A stretch of 64,000 nt of DNA from Paenibacillus endophyticus (GTDB taxonomy: Bacteria > Bacillota > Bacilli > Paenibacillales > Paenibacillaceae): contig NZ_JACHXW010000003.1 of NCBI RefSeq assembly GCF_014192395.1, positions 124,001-188,000 of the forward strand, given 5' to 3'. Positions within the stretch are counted from its first letter, which is position 1, and each line of letters begins with the position of its first letter. The notes below the pieces were generated by a model. It searched no databases and was not told where the DNA came from. It saw only the letters and a list, made by a program, of their open reading frames with translations. Positions 32,900-40,956 of the stretch are shown here, one piece after another. Position numbers and translations under genes: made by a program.

Positions 32900-34114
32900 C
32901 TACAAATAGCTTTGCATCATTTTGAACGTTGGCATCATTACCGCCATGACGATCACACCGACTACGCCAGTTAGCAGGACGATCATTAACGGCTCCAGCA
33001 GCGCCTTTAAACGGTCGGCCATCTGATCGACATCCGCTTCATAGAAATCCGCTACTTTATCCAGCATGTCCTCCGTTGCCCCTGACCGTTCGCCGATCGC
33101 GATCATCTGCACGACCATCGGTGGGAACAGCTTGGATTGCTTCAGCGGTTCGGACATCGACTCCCCGCTAAGCACCTTCTCACGAATGTCGGAAATGACC
33201 TTGCCAATCGCTTCATTGCCGACTACGTTCGATACGATTGATAAGCCTTGCATAAGCGGGATCGCCGCTGCAATCAAGGAGCTAAACGTACGGGCGAAGC
33301 GAGCGATAGCCTGTTTATGCCACAACGTGCCGAATACAGGAATTTTCAACAGGAAATAATCGAGCTTTTGCCTGCCTGCTGCCGTACGCCTGATCAGCTT
33401 CCATACGATAGTTGGCACGAACATCGCGGCAATGACCACGTACCAGTAGCCCTGCATAAATTCACTGACTGCCATGACAATTCGAGTCGGCAGCGGAAGC
33501 TCAATGCCCATTCCTTCGAAGCTAATGACGTACTGCGGTATGACGAACAGCATCATAAAAATAACGACAAGCACCATCATCACAAGCATGACCGCCGGAT
33601 AAACCATGGCTGATTTAACCTTTTCTCTCGTGTTGCGCTCTTTCTCGAAGAAAACGGCCAGCCTGTCCAGCATCGTGTCCAAATTACCGGCAACCTCGCC
33701 TGCTTGAACCATGCTGACGAACACCGATGTGAATACCGTCGGATATTCCGCAGCCGATTCCGAGAACTGCTTGCCACCCCTCATTTCCTCGGCAATAATG
33801 ACCAGCAGCTTCGACAACGTTTTGCTTGGCGTCTGCTCGCTTAGGATTTGCACGGATTCGACCAAGCTGACACCCGCACGGTACGTCGTAGCCAATTGCC
33901 GGCAGAACACCGTAAAATGATCCATTTTGACTCGAGGACCGCCAAGCGAAATTTCCTTGTACAGCGTCGTGTCGTTCGCATCCATAATCTCTGTTACCCA
34001 CAAGCCTTTTTCAACTAGCGCTTCTCGTGCCCGCTGCATCGTATTCGCTTCTTGGGTACCGAAAGACTTCTTGCCGCTGGAAGTAACCGCTTTGTACCGA
34101 TATTTCGGCATCAT
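32900..34114 (-). CDS. pilC: Type IV pilus platform protein PilC (GspF family)
   Basis: A 404-residue GspF-type inner-membrane platform. Two similar cytoplasmic four-helix domains (FCRQLATTYRAGVSLVESVQ and FARTFSSLIAAAIPLMQGLS) each precede membrane helices, including VMLVMMVLVVIFMMLFVIP and a C-terminal IVLLTGVVGVIVMAVMMP. The conserved LPxxT-like PLPTRIVMAVS follows the first helix. It transmits motion from PilB/PilT to the growing pilus. It lies 30 bp downstream of pilT. Confidence 0.95.
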   Translation of the reverse strand: MMPKYRYKAVTSSGKKSFGTQEANTMQRAREALVEKGLWVTEIMDANDTTLYKEISLGGPRVKMDHFTVFCRQLATTYRAGVSLVESVQILSEQTPSKTLSKLLVIIAEEMRGGKQFSESAAEYPTVFTSVFVSMVQAGEVAGNLDTMLDRLAVFFEKERNTREKVKSAMVYPAVMLVMMVLVVIFMMLFVIPQYVISFEGMGIELPLPTRIVMAVSEFMQGYWYVVIAAMFVPTIVWKLIRRTAAGRQKLDYFLLKIPVFGTLWHKQAIARFARTFSSLIAAAIPLMQGLSIVSNVVGNEAIGKVISDIREKVLSGESMSEPLKQSKLFPPMVVQMIAIGERSGATEDMLDKVADFYEADVDQMADRLKALLEPLMIVLLTGVVGVIVMAVMMPTFKMMQSYL

Positions 34115-34144
34115 ACCAACCCCATTAAAACTCGATTGTCATTC

Positions 34145-35182
34145 CTATAGCTCACCGAATCCGAACAGTGCCTCGCGGGCATCCTCCATTCGGATATGTC
34201 CCTGCTGGACAAGCTCGCGCAACGCGAACTCCATCGTCTGCATGCCCTGCGACTTGCCAGTCTGCATAACGGAGCGAATTTGATAAATTTTCTCCGTTCG
34301 AATCAAGTTGGCTACGGCCGGTGTATTGACGAGCACCTCGAATGCTCCAATCCGCCCGTTGCCGTTCGGCTTCGGCAGCAGCCGCTGAGAGATGACACCA
34401 AGCAGAACGGCCGCAAGCTGAATCCGAATTTGCGATTGCATAGCAGGCGGGAAGACATCTATAATCCGGTCGATCGTTTGCGGCGCGTCGGCTGTATGTA
34501 AGGTGGCAAATACGAGATGACCCGTCTCAGCTGCGCTGATCGCCGTGCTGATCGTCTCTAAATCTCTCATCTCGCCAACCAGTACGATGTCTGGGTCCTG
34601 CCGCAGTGCAGCCCGCAAGCCTTGGGAGAAGGAGGGTGTATCGAGTCCAATTTCCCTTTGGTTAACCATTGATTTCTTATGGTCATAAATAAATTCAATC
34701 GGGTCCTCAAGCGTAATAATATGAGCGTTCTCCGTATGGTTCAAATGATCGATAATCGATGCTAATGTCGTTGACTTCCCGCTCCCCGTCGGCCCCGTTA
34801 CGAGGAGTAAGCCTTGTGGTTTTTTGGCAAACTCTGCTGCTATACGGGGAAGCCTCAGCTCCTCCATTGAGGGAATTCTTCCCGGGACAATCCGAATGGC
34901 TAAGCCCACGCTTCCGCGCTGTTTATAGGCATTAATCCGGAATCTTGCTAAGCCTGCAACGCCGTATGAAAAGTCAACATCGCCGTTTAACTGCAGCGTC
35001 TCGTAGCTCTCATCGGTCATAAATTGCTTCGCGAGCTCCAGCGTGTCCTTTGGCTTAAGAAATGTATCGTTTAAGGGCACCAGCTCACCATGTATTCGGA
35101 AAATGACAGGTGAGTTGACTGTAATATGTATATCGGACGCCTGCTTGGCATGCGCGAGATAAAGCAATTCTTCCGCTTGCAT
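34145..35182 (-). CDS. pilT: Twitching motility ATPase PilT
   Basis: A 345-residue retraction ATPase. The N-terminal domain has DIHITVNSPVIFRIHGELVP, and the AAA-like core has Walker A VTGPTGSGKSTTLASI, Asp box ITLEDPIEFIY, Walker B DPDIVLVGEMRDLETI and the His box GHLVFATLHTADA. The C-terminal AIRNLIRE-like sequence is replaced by a TMEFALRELVQQG helix. Its presence implies retractile, twitching-capable pili. AAGGAGG lies 11 nt before the ATG; a longer TTG start at 35233 overlaps pilB and is less likely. Confidence 0.95.
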   Translation of the reverse strand: MQAEELLYLAHAKQASDIHITVNSPVIFRIHGELVPLNDTFLKPKDTLELAKQFMTDESYETLQLNGDVDFSYGVAGLARFRINAYKQRGSVGLAIRIVPGRIPSMEELRLPRIAAEFAKKPQGLLLVTGPTGSGKSTTLASIIDHLNHTENAHIITLEDPIEFIYDHKKSMVNQREIGLDTPSFSQGLRAALRQDPDIVLVGEMRDLETISTAISAAETGHLVFATLHTADAPQTIDRIIDVFPPAMQSQIRIQLAAVLLGVISQRLLPKPNGNGRIGAFEVLVNTPAVANLIRTEKIYQIRSVMQTGKSQGMQTMEFALRELVQQGHIRMEDAREALFGFGEL

Positions 35183-35216
35183 ATGAACAGCAACCTCCTT
35201 CCCGAACAATGCTTGT

Positions 35217-36887
35217 CTACTCTCCGTGTCCAAGAACGCGGAACACCTCGGTTACTGTTGTCTGGCCTTCAACAGCCTTGCTTAATCCATCAGCCATAAT
35301 CGGGATCATCCCTTGCTTTAAGGCATGCTCGTAATACTCATTGTCGGAGCGCTTCGAAATAATTAATGCACGCATCTCATTGTCGATGAGCAAAACCTCG
35401 TGAATCGCCAATCGTCCCTTATATCCCGTACGACCGCATTCTCCGCAGCCGGCGCCTCGATAAAGATACTCAACATGGATGCCTTGCTCAGCAATTAATT
35501 CCAGCTCCTTATCGATTGGCGTGTATTTCTGTTTGCAATGCACACATATACGTCTGACTAGCCGCTGCGCAACGATACAATTAACCGCTGAGGAAATGAG
35601 AAAAGGTTCTACGCCCATATCGATCAATCTCGTAATCGAATTGACCGCATTATTCGTATGCAGCGTACTTAATACGAGATGCCCTGTCATAGCTGCTCTG
35701 ACTGATATTTCCGCCGTTTCCGAGTCACGGATCTCTCCAAGCATAACGATATTCGGATCCTGCCGAAGTATCGCCCTTAAACCTCTTGCGAACGTTAGGC
35801 CCGTCAGCGGATTGACCTGTACCTGATTAACGCCTTCCAGCTGATATTCAACAGGATCCTCTACGGTTATGATATTGACATCTTCCTTATTCAAATGCGC
35901 GAGCGCGGAATACAATGTCGTTGATTTGCCGCTGCCGGTAGGTCCCGTAATGAGGACGACGCCGTAGGCCATTTCTATGCTTTTGCGGAAGACCGCCTCA
36001 TTGCGCTCGGATAAGGCTAACTTCGATATGTCAGCGAGTGAATTGCCTAAATCCAGCACTCGAATGACGACCTTCTCCCCATGAATGGTCGGAAGCGTGG
36101 AAACCCGAACGTCAACCTTGCGAAAATCGATATCCAGCTCAACCCGGCCATCTTGCGGCAAACGGCGTTCGGCAACGTTCAAGTTAGCCATGATTTTGAT
36201 GCGGGCTACGATAATGCCGTGCATATTGGGCGGCAGTGTCCGCTCCGTCCGCATAACGCCGTCCACCCGGTATCTGATCCGAAAACTGCCATCCTGCGGG
36301 TCCATATGAATATCGCTTGCGCCAAGTTGAACGGCCTGCACGATAATTTGGTTAACGGTTTTTACGACAGGAGAATCTTCATCCTGTATTGCATGATCCT
36401 CATCTATATCTTTTAGCTGCAGGTTTTGGCTAATTTGCTCAATCGTATCCTGCAATCCGTAAAAACGATTAATAGCACGAACAAGCTCATCCTTAGAAGC
36501 AATCACCGGTTCAATTCGAAGTCCCGTTGCAATTCTGATCTCATCAATCGCAAAATAATCCAGTGGATCGGCCATTGCAAGAATCAGTCTATTGCCTTCC
36601 ATGCGAAGCGGCATGACGCAATGCTGGTCTGCAAGCTTCTGGGAAATTAATTGAATAATTTTCGGATCGATCTTCTGACGATAAATTTGCACATGCGGAA
36701 TGCCCAGTTGAAACTCCAGTGCTTCAATGAACTGCTGCTGCGTTATGTATCCTTTGGAAATGAGCACATCACCGAGTCTTGTCTTTAATTCCCGCTGCTG
36801 AACCAATGCCTGCTGAAGCTGCTCTTGGGTAATTACACCAGACTCGACTAGCAAATCTCCTATTCGCTTACGGGCTCCTGACATCAT
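35217..36887 (-). CDS. pilB: Type IV pilus extension ATPase PilB (GspE family)
   Basis: A 556-residue ATPase with an N-terminal MshEN-type region made of two repeats (RIGDLLVESGVITQEQLQQA and RLGDVLISKGYITQQQFIEA); such domains bind c-di-GMP in some relatives. The core has GASDIHMDPQDG, Walker A GPTGSGKSTTLYSAL, Walker B IVMLGEIRD and the HLVLSTLHTNNA box. A tetracysteine zinc site CVHCKQ...CGECGRTG lies near the C-terminus. It drives pilus extension. First gene of the pilB-T-C-A-D transcript, 75 nt after a near-consensus promoter. Confidence 0.96.
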   Translation of the reverse strand: MMSGARKRIGDLLVESGVITQEQLQQALVQQRELKTRLGDVLISKGYITQQQFIEALEFQLGIPHVQIYRQKIDPKIIQLISQKLADQHCVMPLRMEGNRLILAMADPLDYFAIDEIRIATGLRIEPVIASKDELVRAINRFYGLQDTIEQISQNLQLKDIDEDHAIQDEDSPVVKTVNQIIVQAVQLGASDIHMDPQDGSFRIRYRVDGVMRTERTLPPNMHGIIVARIKIMANLNVAERRLPQDGRVELDIDFRKVDVRVSTLPTIHGEKVVIRVLDLGNSLADISKLALSERNEAVFRKSIEMAYGVVLITGPTGSGKSTTLYSALAHLNKEDVNIITVEDPVEYQLEGVNQVQVNPLTGLTFARGLRAILRQDPNIVMLGEIRDSETAEISVRAAMTGHLVLSTLHTNNAVNSITRLIDMGVEPFLISSAVNCIVAQRLVRRICVHCKQKYTPIDKELELIAEQGIHVEYLYRGAGCGECGRTGYKGRLAIHEVLLIDNEMRALIISKRSDNEYYEHALKQGMIPIMADGLSKAVEGQTTVTEVFRVLGHGE

Positions 36888-36961
36888 TCATCACCAACCA
36901 ACTAATCATAGATTTGCAAATAAAGTAGAATGCGCCGCAAACAATGTTGAAACTTGACTTA

Positions 36962-36990
36962 ATTAAAGCAAGGAATAGATTTCCTGTCAA
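36962..36990 (-). promoter_or_regulatory. Sigma-A promoter of the pilus operon
   Basis: On the minus strand a perfect TTGACA (36985-36990) and TTTAAT (36962-36967) are 17 nt apart, 75 nt upstream of pilB. I looked for a c-di-GMP riboswitch between the promoter and pilB and saw none; the leader is only about 65 nt. Confidence 0.75.
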
Positions 36991-37239
36991 TGACTTTGGA
37001 CCTATTTTATCCATTTTTAAATAGGCATATTTTACCACGCAATTTTGAAAGCATTTCCACTTGGTATATTTGAACAACATATTATATAGCGACTAAAACA
37101 CCACTCGCATTTATTGTCGAATTCTGTCCTAATTTTACTACAATTCGACAAAATTTGAAGAGTCCAAGTTCCCAATTAAATTGCGTCTTCATCAATAAAA
37201 TTTAAATGCAATTATTTTAATATCGGAGGTGATTTCGGC

Positions 37240-37277
37240 TTGAAGAAATGACTCAGCAACCTGTGCTATACTTTTGA
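37240..37277 (+). promoter_or_regulatory. Possible leader peptides controlling the MFS exporter gene
   Basis: A very strong GGAGGTGAT site (37225-37233) is followed at 6 nt by TTG AAG AAA TGA. The TGA overlaps an ATG at 37248 that opens a nine-codon frame (MTQQPVLYF, stop at 37275-37277), which ends 1 nt before the ATG of the MFS gene. The MFS gene has no ribosome binding site of its own. This looks like translational coupling or ribosome-stalling control, but a TATACT at 37268 could instead give a leaderless transcript. Confidence 0.4.
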
Positions 37278-37278
37278 A

Positions 37279-38499
37279 ATGGAACAATGGAAAAAAAATC
37301 TGGTCGTGTTGTGGTTCGGACAGTTTCTCGTTATGGCTGGAATGACGATGATCATTCCGTTCCTGTCCCTCTATCTGCAATTTGATCTAGGCTTGTCCGA
37401 TACGCATGAGATCGGGATATGGGCTGGCATTATTTTTGCCGGCAACTTCGTTACCTCCTTTATATTCCAACCGATATGGGGCAAAATGGCGGACCGCTAC
37501 GGCCGTAAAATGATGCTGCTCCGCTCGGGCTTCGGCATGTCCATCGTTATGGTGCTGATGGGTTTCGCGACGAACCCTTGGCATTTGCTGCTGCTCCGCA
37601 TGTTGAATGGTACGATTTCGGGCTTCAACCCAGCCTCGATCGCGCTCATCTCAGCAACAACACCCAAAGCCAAAATGGGCTTTGCGATGGGAACCATTCA
37701 ATCCGGCGGCATTGCCGGCACGATTCTCGGTCCATTTATAGGCGGTTTGCTCGCTGACAGCATCGGCTTTCGACCCATTTTTTATTTGACAGGAGCGTTG
37801 CTGTTCGCTGCTTCGCTGCTTGCTTTATTCGTGGTCAAAGAACCCTTTGACCGCATGAAAGCCGCGCAGCGCGTACAAGCCTCCGTAATCGAAGGATTTC
37901 GCAAGCTAAGCGGGATTCCTCAGCTAACAGCGCTGTTTGCCGTCACCTTCCTCATCCAATTCGCGATGATGAGCCCGATGACGCTTATCCCGCTATATGT
38001 ACAGGAGCTGCATGGAACAACCGCCAACCTTGCATTTTTTGCCGGCTTCGTCGGCTCGGTTACCGGCCTCTCCAATCTCGTCGCCTCGCCTCTGCTAGGA
38101 AAGTTAAGCGACCGGGTTGGTGCAGAACGAGTGCTTGGCGTCGCGCTCGTTGGCTCATCGCTTGCTTTTATTCCGCAGGCTTTAGCGGGAACCGTTTGGC
38201 AATTGCTGATCGCACGCTTCATACTGGGTATTTTTCTGGGGGGTCTTATTCCAGCCGTAAACTCCCTGATTCGAAAATATACGCCGGACGGCATGGAGAG
38301 CCGCTCCTACAGCTTCAACACCAGTACGATGAGCCTCGGCAATATGATCGGCCCGATCACGGGTGGAGCATTGTCAGGCTGGATTGGCATTCAAGGACTG
38401 TTTCTGCTCTCTGCGGTCATGCTGATGATCAACGCGGGGTGGGTTTACCAATCCCTGCTGCGCAAAAGTCCGTTTTCGCAGCAGGGCAAAGATAACTGA
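37279..38499 (+). CDS. MFS multidrug-type efflux transporter (DHA1 family)
   Basis: A 406-residue, twelve-helix MFS exporter. The cytoplasmic loop 2-3 motif is WGKMADRYGRKMMLLRSG, and the second-half equivalent is LLGKLSDRVGAERVLG. The antiporter motif C appears as GGIAGTILGPFIGGLLAD in helix 5, typical of proton-driven drug exporters. It is close in pattern to YitG/NorA-like proteins. Substrate unknown. The start ATG lacks a ribosome binding site but is preceded by short leader frames with a strong one, and ends in a terminator. It is divergent from the pilus operon. Confidence 0.9.
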   Translation: MEQWKKNLVVLWFGQFLVMAGMTMIIPFLSLYLQFDLGLSDTHEIGIWAGIIFAGNFVTSFIFQPIWGKMADRYGRKMMLLRSGFGMSIVMVLMGFATNPWHLLLLRMLNGTISGFNPASIALISATTPKAKMGFAMGTIQSGGIAGTILGPFIGGLLADSIGFRPIFYLTGALLFAASLLALFVVKEPFDRMKAAQRVQASVIEGFRKLSGIPQLTALFAVTFLIQFAMMSPMTLIPLYVQELHGTTANLAFFAGFVGSVTGLSNLVASPLLGKLSDRVGAERVLGVALVGSSLAFIPQALAGTVWQLLIARFILGIFLGGLIPAVNSLIRKYTPDGMESRSYSFNTSTMSLGNMIGPITGGALSGWIGIQGLFLLSAVMLMINAGWVYQSLLRKSPFSQQGKDN

Positions 38500-38516
38500 T
38501 TCGTTGTGATGAGTTA

Positions 38517-38560
38517 GAAAAGGGCATACGGGAATTCTACTTCCTCGTGTGCCCTTTTTC
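38517..38560 (+). terminator. Terminator of the MFS exporter gene
   Basis: AAAAGGGCA-ACG and CGT-TGCCCTTTTT form an imperfect stem with flanking A and T runs, 18 bp after the stop. Confidence 0.78.
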
Positions 38561-38734
38561 CGCTGTCCGACGAGCTGGAAATTCTCCGCCACGGTCAATG
38601 ACATATATTGTCGTTTTCCGACAAATTTCATTGCAGCTCATATAATCTAACGAGAGTTACGCTGGTTTAAACATCTCCAACGGCTATTTCCCAAAAACCG
38701 GCTGCTCCGACTTCAGTAAGTAAAAAAGTCAATT

Positions 38735-38937
38735 TCACGCTGTAAGTACGCATGCGTGCTTTCAGTACAAACAAACCAGTTACATAATCGCGGTTGGAAC
38801 ACATACGTGCATACAGTATCGTTCCCACCTCTCTCCCACACCGATTTCACTCCGTATGCACGCTTGCGTGCTTACAGCATCATTCCCGCCTCCCCCCACA
38901 CCGATGTCACTACGTAAGCACATATCCGCAGTTACAG
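38735..38937. repeat. Degenerate tandem repeats of about 60 bp
   Basis: Three to four diverged units share the pattern GTAxGCACGCxTGCGTGCTTACAG followed by pyrimidine-rich CATTCCCGCCTCCCCCCACA and CCGATGTCAC. The two best units (about 38787-38847 and 38848-38907) are in direct register. No reading frame is kept. The rest of the 38.50-39.01 kb gap holds only terminators for the flanking genes. Confidence 0.55.
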
Positions 38938-38951
38938 ACCAAACCGCAAAC

Positions 38952-39000
38952 AAAAAAACACCCTGAGCCGGATCGGCTAATACCGAACCTGCTCATGGTG
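38952..39000 (-). terminator. Terminator of the O-methyltransferase gene
   Basis: On the minus strand CACCATGAGC and GCTCAGGGTG pair, with CCGA/TCGG pairing inside, followed by TTTTTTTG. Confidence 0.75.
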
Positions 39001-39010
39001 CCAATGAGAG

Positions 39011-39643
39011 TTACTTTACAATCGCGATGGCGAGTCCGTCATATCCCGGCAGCACCGTGCTCTGCAGGCGTTCATCCGATGCAATCGTTTCATTAAAGAA
39101 ACGCACCGCCTGTACAGACGGCCCTGCCTTCGCAGGGTTAGTTGTCCTGCCTCGCAGCAAAATATTATCCCCTACAATTACCGCTCCGGGATTGGCAAGC
39201 GCAATTGCATGCTCCAGATATACCGGATAACCTTCCTTATCTGCGTCGATAAAAAAGAAGTCAAACTTCCGGCCCGCTTCCTGCAGCTGTGCCAAGCTCT
39301 GCTTTGCATCCCCGACCATATACTCTACTTTCTCTCCCAGTCCTGCTGCTTCCATATGCACCTGTGCCAGCTCCGCATAGCTCGGCAAAAGCTCAAGCGA
39401 TGTAAGCTTTCCGCCTTCCTTCAGCCCACGTGCCAGACAGATGCCGCTGTAACCGCCGAGAGCGCCGATTTCTACGATCGTTTTTGCGCCGGATAGCGAT
39501 ACGAGCATCGTAAGCAAACGCCCGTAGCCGTCCGCAACCGAAATATCCGGCATTCCGTTTGCTGCAATCCCTGCTTTTACACGCTCTAAATCATCATCCG
39601 TACTATAAAGGGAATCCACATATTGCTCGTCTTGTAACATCAT
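39011..39643 (-). CDS. Class I O-methyltransferase (catechol/caffeoyl-CoA type, YrrM-like)
   Basis: A 210-residue methyltransferase of the O-methyltransf_3 family. SAM-binding motif I is TIVEIGALGGYSGICLARGL, the acidic residue is in LTSLELLPSYAELA, and the metal-binding loop contains FFFIDADKEGYPVYLEHA with the family Asp and Lys; VIVGDNILLRGR carries the second metal-site Asp-Asn pair. It probably methylates a catechol-like or wobble-uridine substrate (relatives include YrrM/TrmR). The start at 39643 has GGAG at 8 nt. Confidence 0.9.
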   Translation of the reverse strand: MMLQDEQYVDSLYSTDDDLERVKAGIAANGMPDISVADGYGRLLTMLVSLSGAKTIVEIGALGGYSGICLARGLKEGGKLTSLELLPSYAELAQVHMEAAGLGEKVEYMVGDAKQSLAQLQEAGRKFDFFFIDADKEGYPVYLEHAIALANPGAVIVGDNILLRGRTTNPAKAGPSVQAVRFFNETIASDERLQSTVLPGYDGLAIAIVK

Positions 39644-39786
39644 TCCACTCTCTCCAATTTTACAATTTGTAAAAACCATCTAGTTTGCCCTATACTTGAT
39701 TGTATGTTTTTGTTCACGGGGATACAAGCATAGGCTTATGAAGCAGCATCCAATATTGCAAAGTATGAATGAAAAGAGAGTGTACA

Positions 39787-40938
39787 ATGGAAAAATTACA
39801 GCTAATCGCAACCGCGCCGATGGGACTTGAAGCGGTTGTCGCACGTGAGCTGAAAGATTTAGGCTATACCGACCTGCAGGTCGAGAACGGACGCGTCAAT
39901 TTCACAGGTGGTCCGCTCGACATTTGCCGTACCAACCTTTGGCTGCGCACAGCTGGCCGCATACTTATCAAAATGGGAGAATTCCCGGCTACGACCTTTG
40001 ATGAGCTGTTCGAGGGCACAAAAGCGCTTGATTGGCCGACATGGATTCCGAACGATGGAGAATTCCCCGTTAATGGCCGTTCGCAGAAATCGCAGCTGAC
40101 AAGCGTACCCGCCTGTCAAAGCATCGTTAAGAAAGCCGTTGTTGACAAAATGTCCGCACAATACGGCACCGAATGGTTCCCCGAGAACGGCGTACGCTAC
40201 GTGATTGAGGTTACGCTTATGAACGACCGCGCCATGCTGACGCTCGATACGACCGGTGACGGCTTGCATAAGCGCGGATACCGCAAAGTAGCGACAGAGG
40301 CGCCGATTCGAGAAACGCTGGCCGCAGCACTTGTGCAACTGAGCCGTTGGAATCCGGAGCGTCCTTTATATGATCCGTTTTGCGGCTCAGGCACGATCCT
40401 CATTGAAGCAGCCATGATAGGCTGGAATATCGCACCGGGACTTCGCCGCAGCTTCAACAGCGAGGGCTGGCCCTTGATCCCGAATGAGCTTTGGGATGAA
40501 GCGCGCGACGAAGCCTTCGATCTAGTAAAAGATGACGTTCCGCTTCAGATTGCCGGCTCCGATATCGATCCAGGCGCCATTGAAATCGCCGAAGCTGCCA
40601 TCAAGAAAGCGGGCTTTGGCAAAGAAATCAAGCTAAGCGTGCAGCCTGTCGCTAAAGTAAAGCTGGAAGGCGATTATGGCGTCATTATTACGAATCCGCC
40701 TTACGGAGAACGTCTTGGCGATGATGTCCAAGCAGAAGCAGCCATGCGCCAATTCGGCTTAACTGCACTTCATTATCCGACATGGTCCTATTTCTCGATC
40801 AGCCCGTCAACTTCCATAGAGCATTACTTTGGCCGTCCAGCCGATAAAAAACGCAAGTTGTTCAACGGCCGCATCGAATGTAATTACTTGCAATTTTTCG
40901 GCCCGCTTCCTCCGCGCGGCAATCGCTCGCAGCCATAA
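39787..40938 (+). CDS. THUMP-domain RNA N2-guanine methyltransferase (YpsC/RlmL-like)
   Basis: A 383-residue protein with an N-terminal THUMP/ferredoxin-like RNA-binding region (LIATAPMGLEAVVARELKDL) and a C-terminal methyltransferase. Catalytic landmarks are YDPFCGSGTILIEAAMIGWN and IITNPPYGERLG, the NPPY motif for methylation of a base exocyclic amine. It corresponds to YpsC of B. subtilis, a relative of RlmL that modifies 23S rRNA. The start at 39787 has AGAGAG 6 nt upstream. An 18-bp gap separates it from the sulfatase gene, which suggests co-transcription. Confidence 0.92.
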   Translation: MEKLQLIATAPMGLEAVVARELKDLGYTDLQVENGRVNFTGGPLDICRTNLWLRTAGRILIKMGEFPATTFDELFEGTKALDWPTWIPNDGEFPVNGRSQKSQLTSVPACQSIVKKAVVDKMSAQYGTEWFPENGVRYVIEVTLMNDRAMLTLDTTGDGLHKRGYRKVATEAPIRETLAAALVQLSRWNPERPLYDPFCGSGTILIEAAMIGWNIAPGLRRSFNSEGWPLIPNELWDEARDEAFDLVKDDVPLQIAGSDIDPGAIEIAEAAIKKAGFGKEIKLSVQPVAKVKLEGDYGVIITNPPYGERLGDDVQAEAAMRQFGLTALHYPTWSYFSISPSTSIEHYFGRPADKKRKLFNGRIECNYLQFFGPLPPRGNRSQP

Positions 40939-40956
40939 GGGAGGAGCTTAATACAA

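Noticed and set aside
36888..37278. c-di-GMP riboswitch in front of the pilus operon.
   Set aside because: The leader after the mapped promoter motif is only about 65 nt and lacks the conserved riboswitch core.
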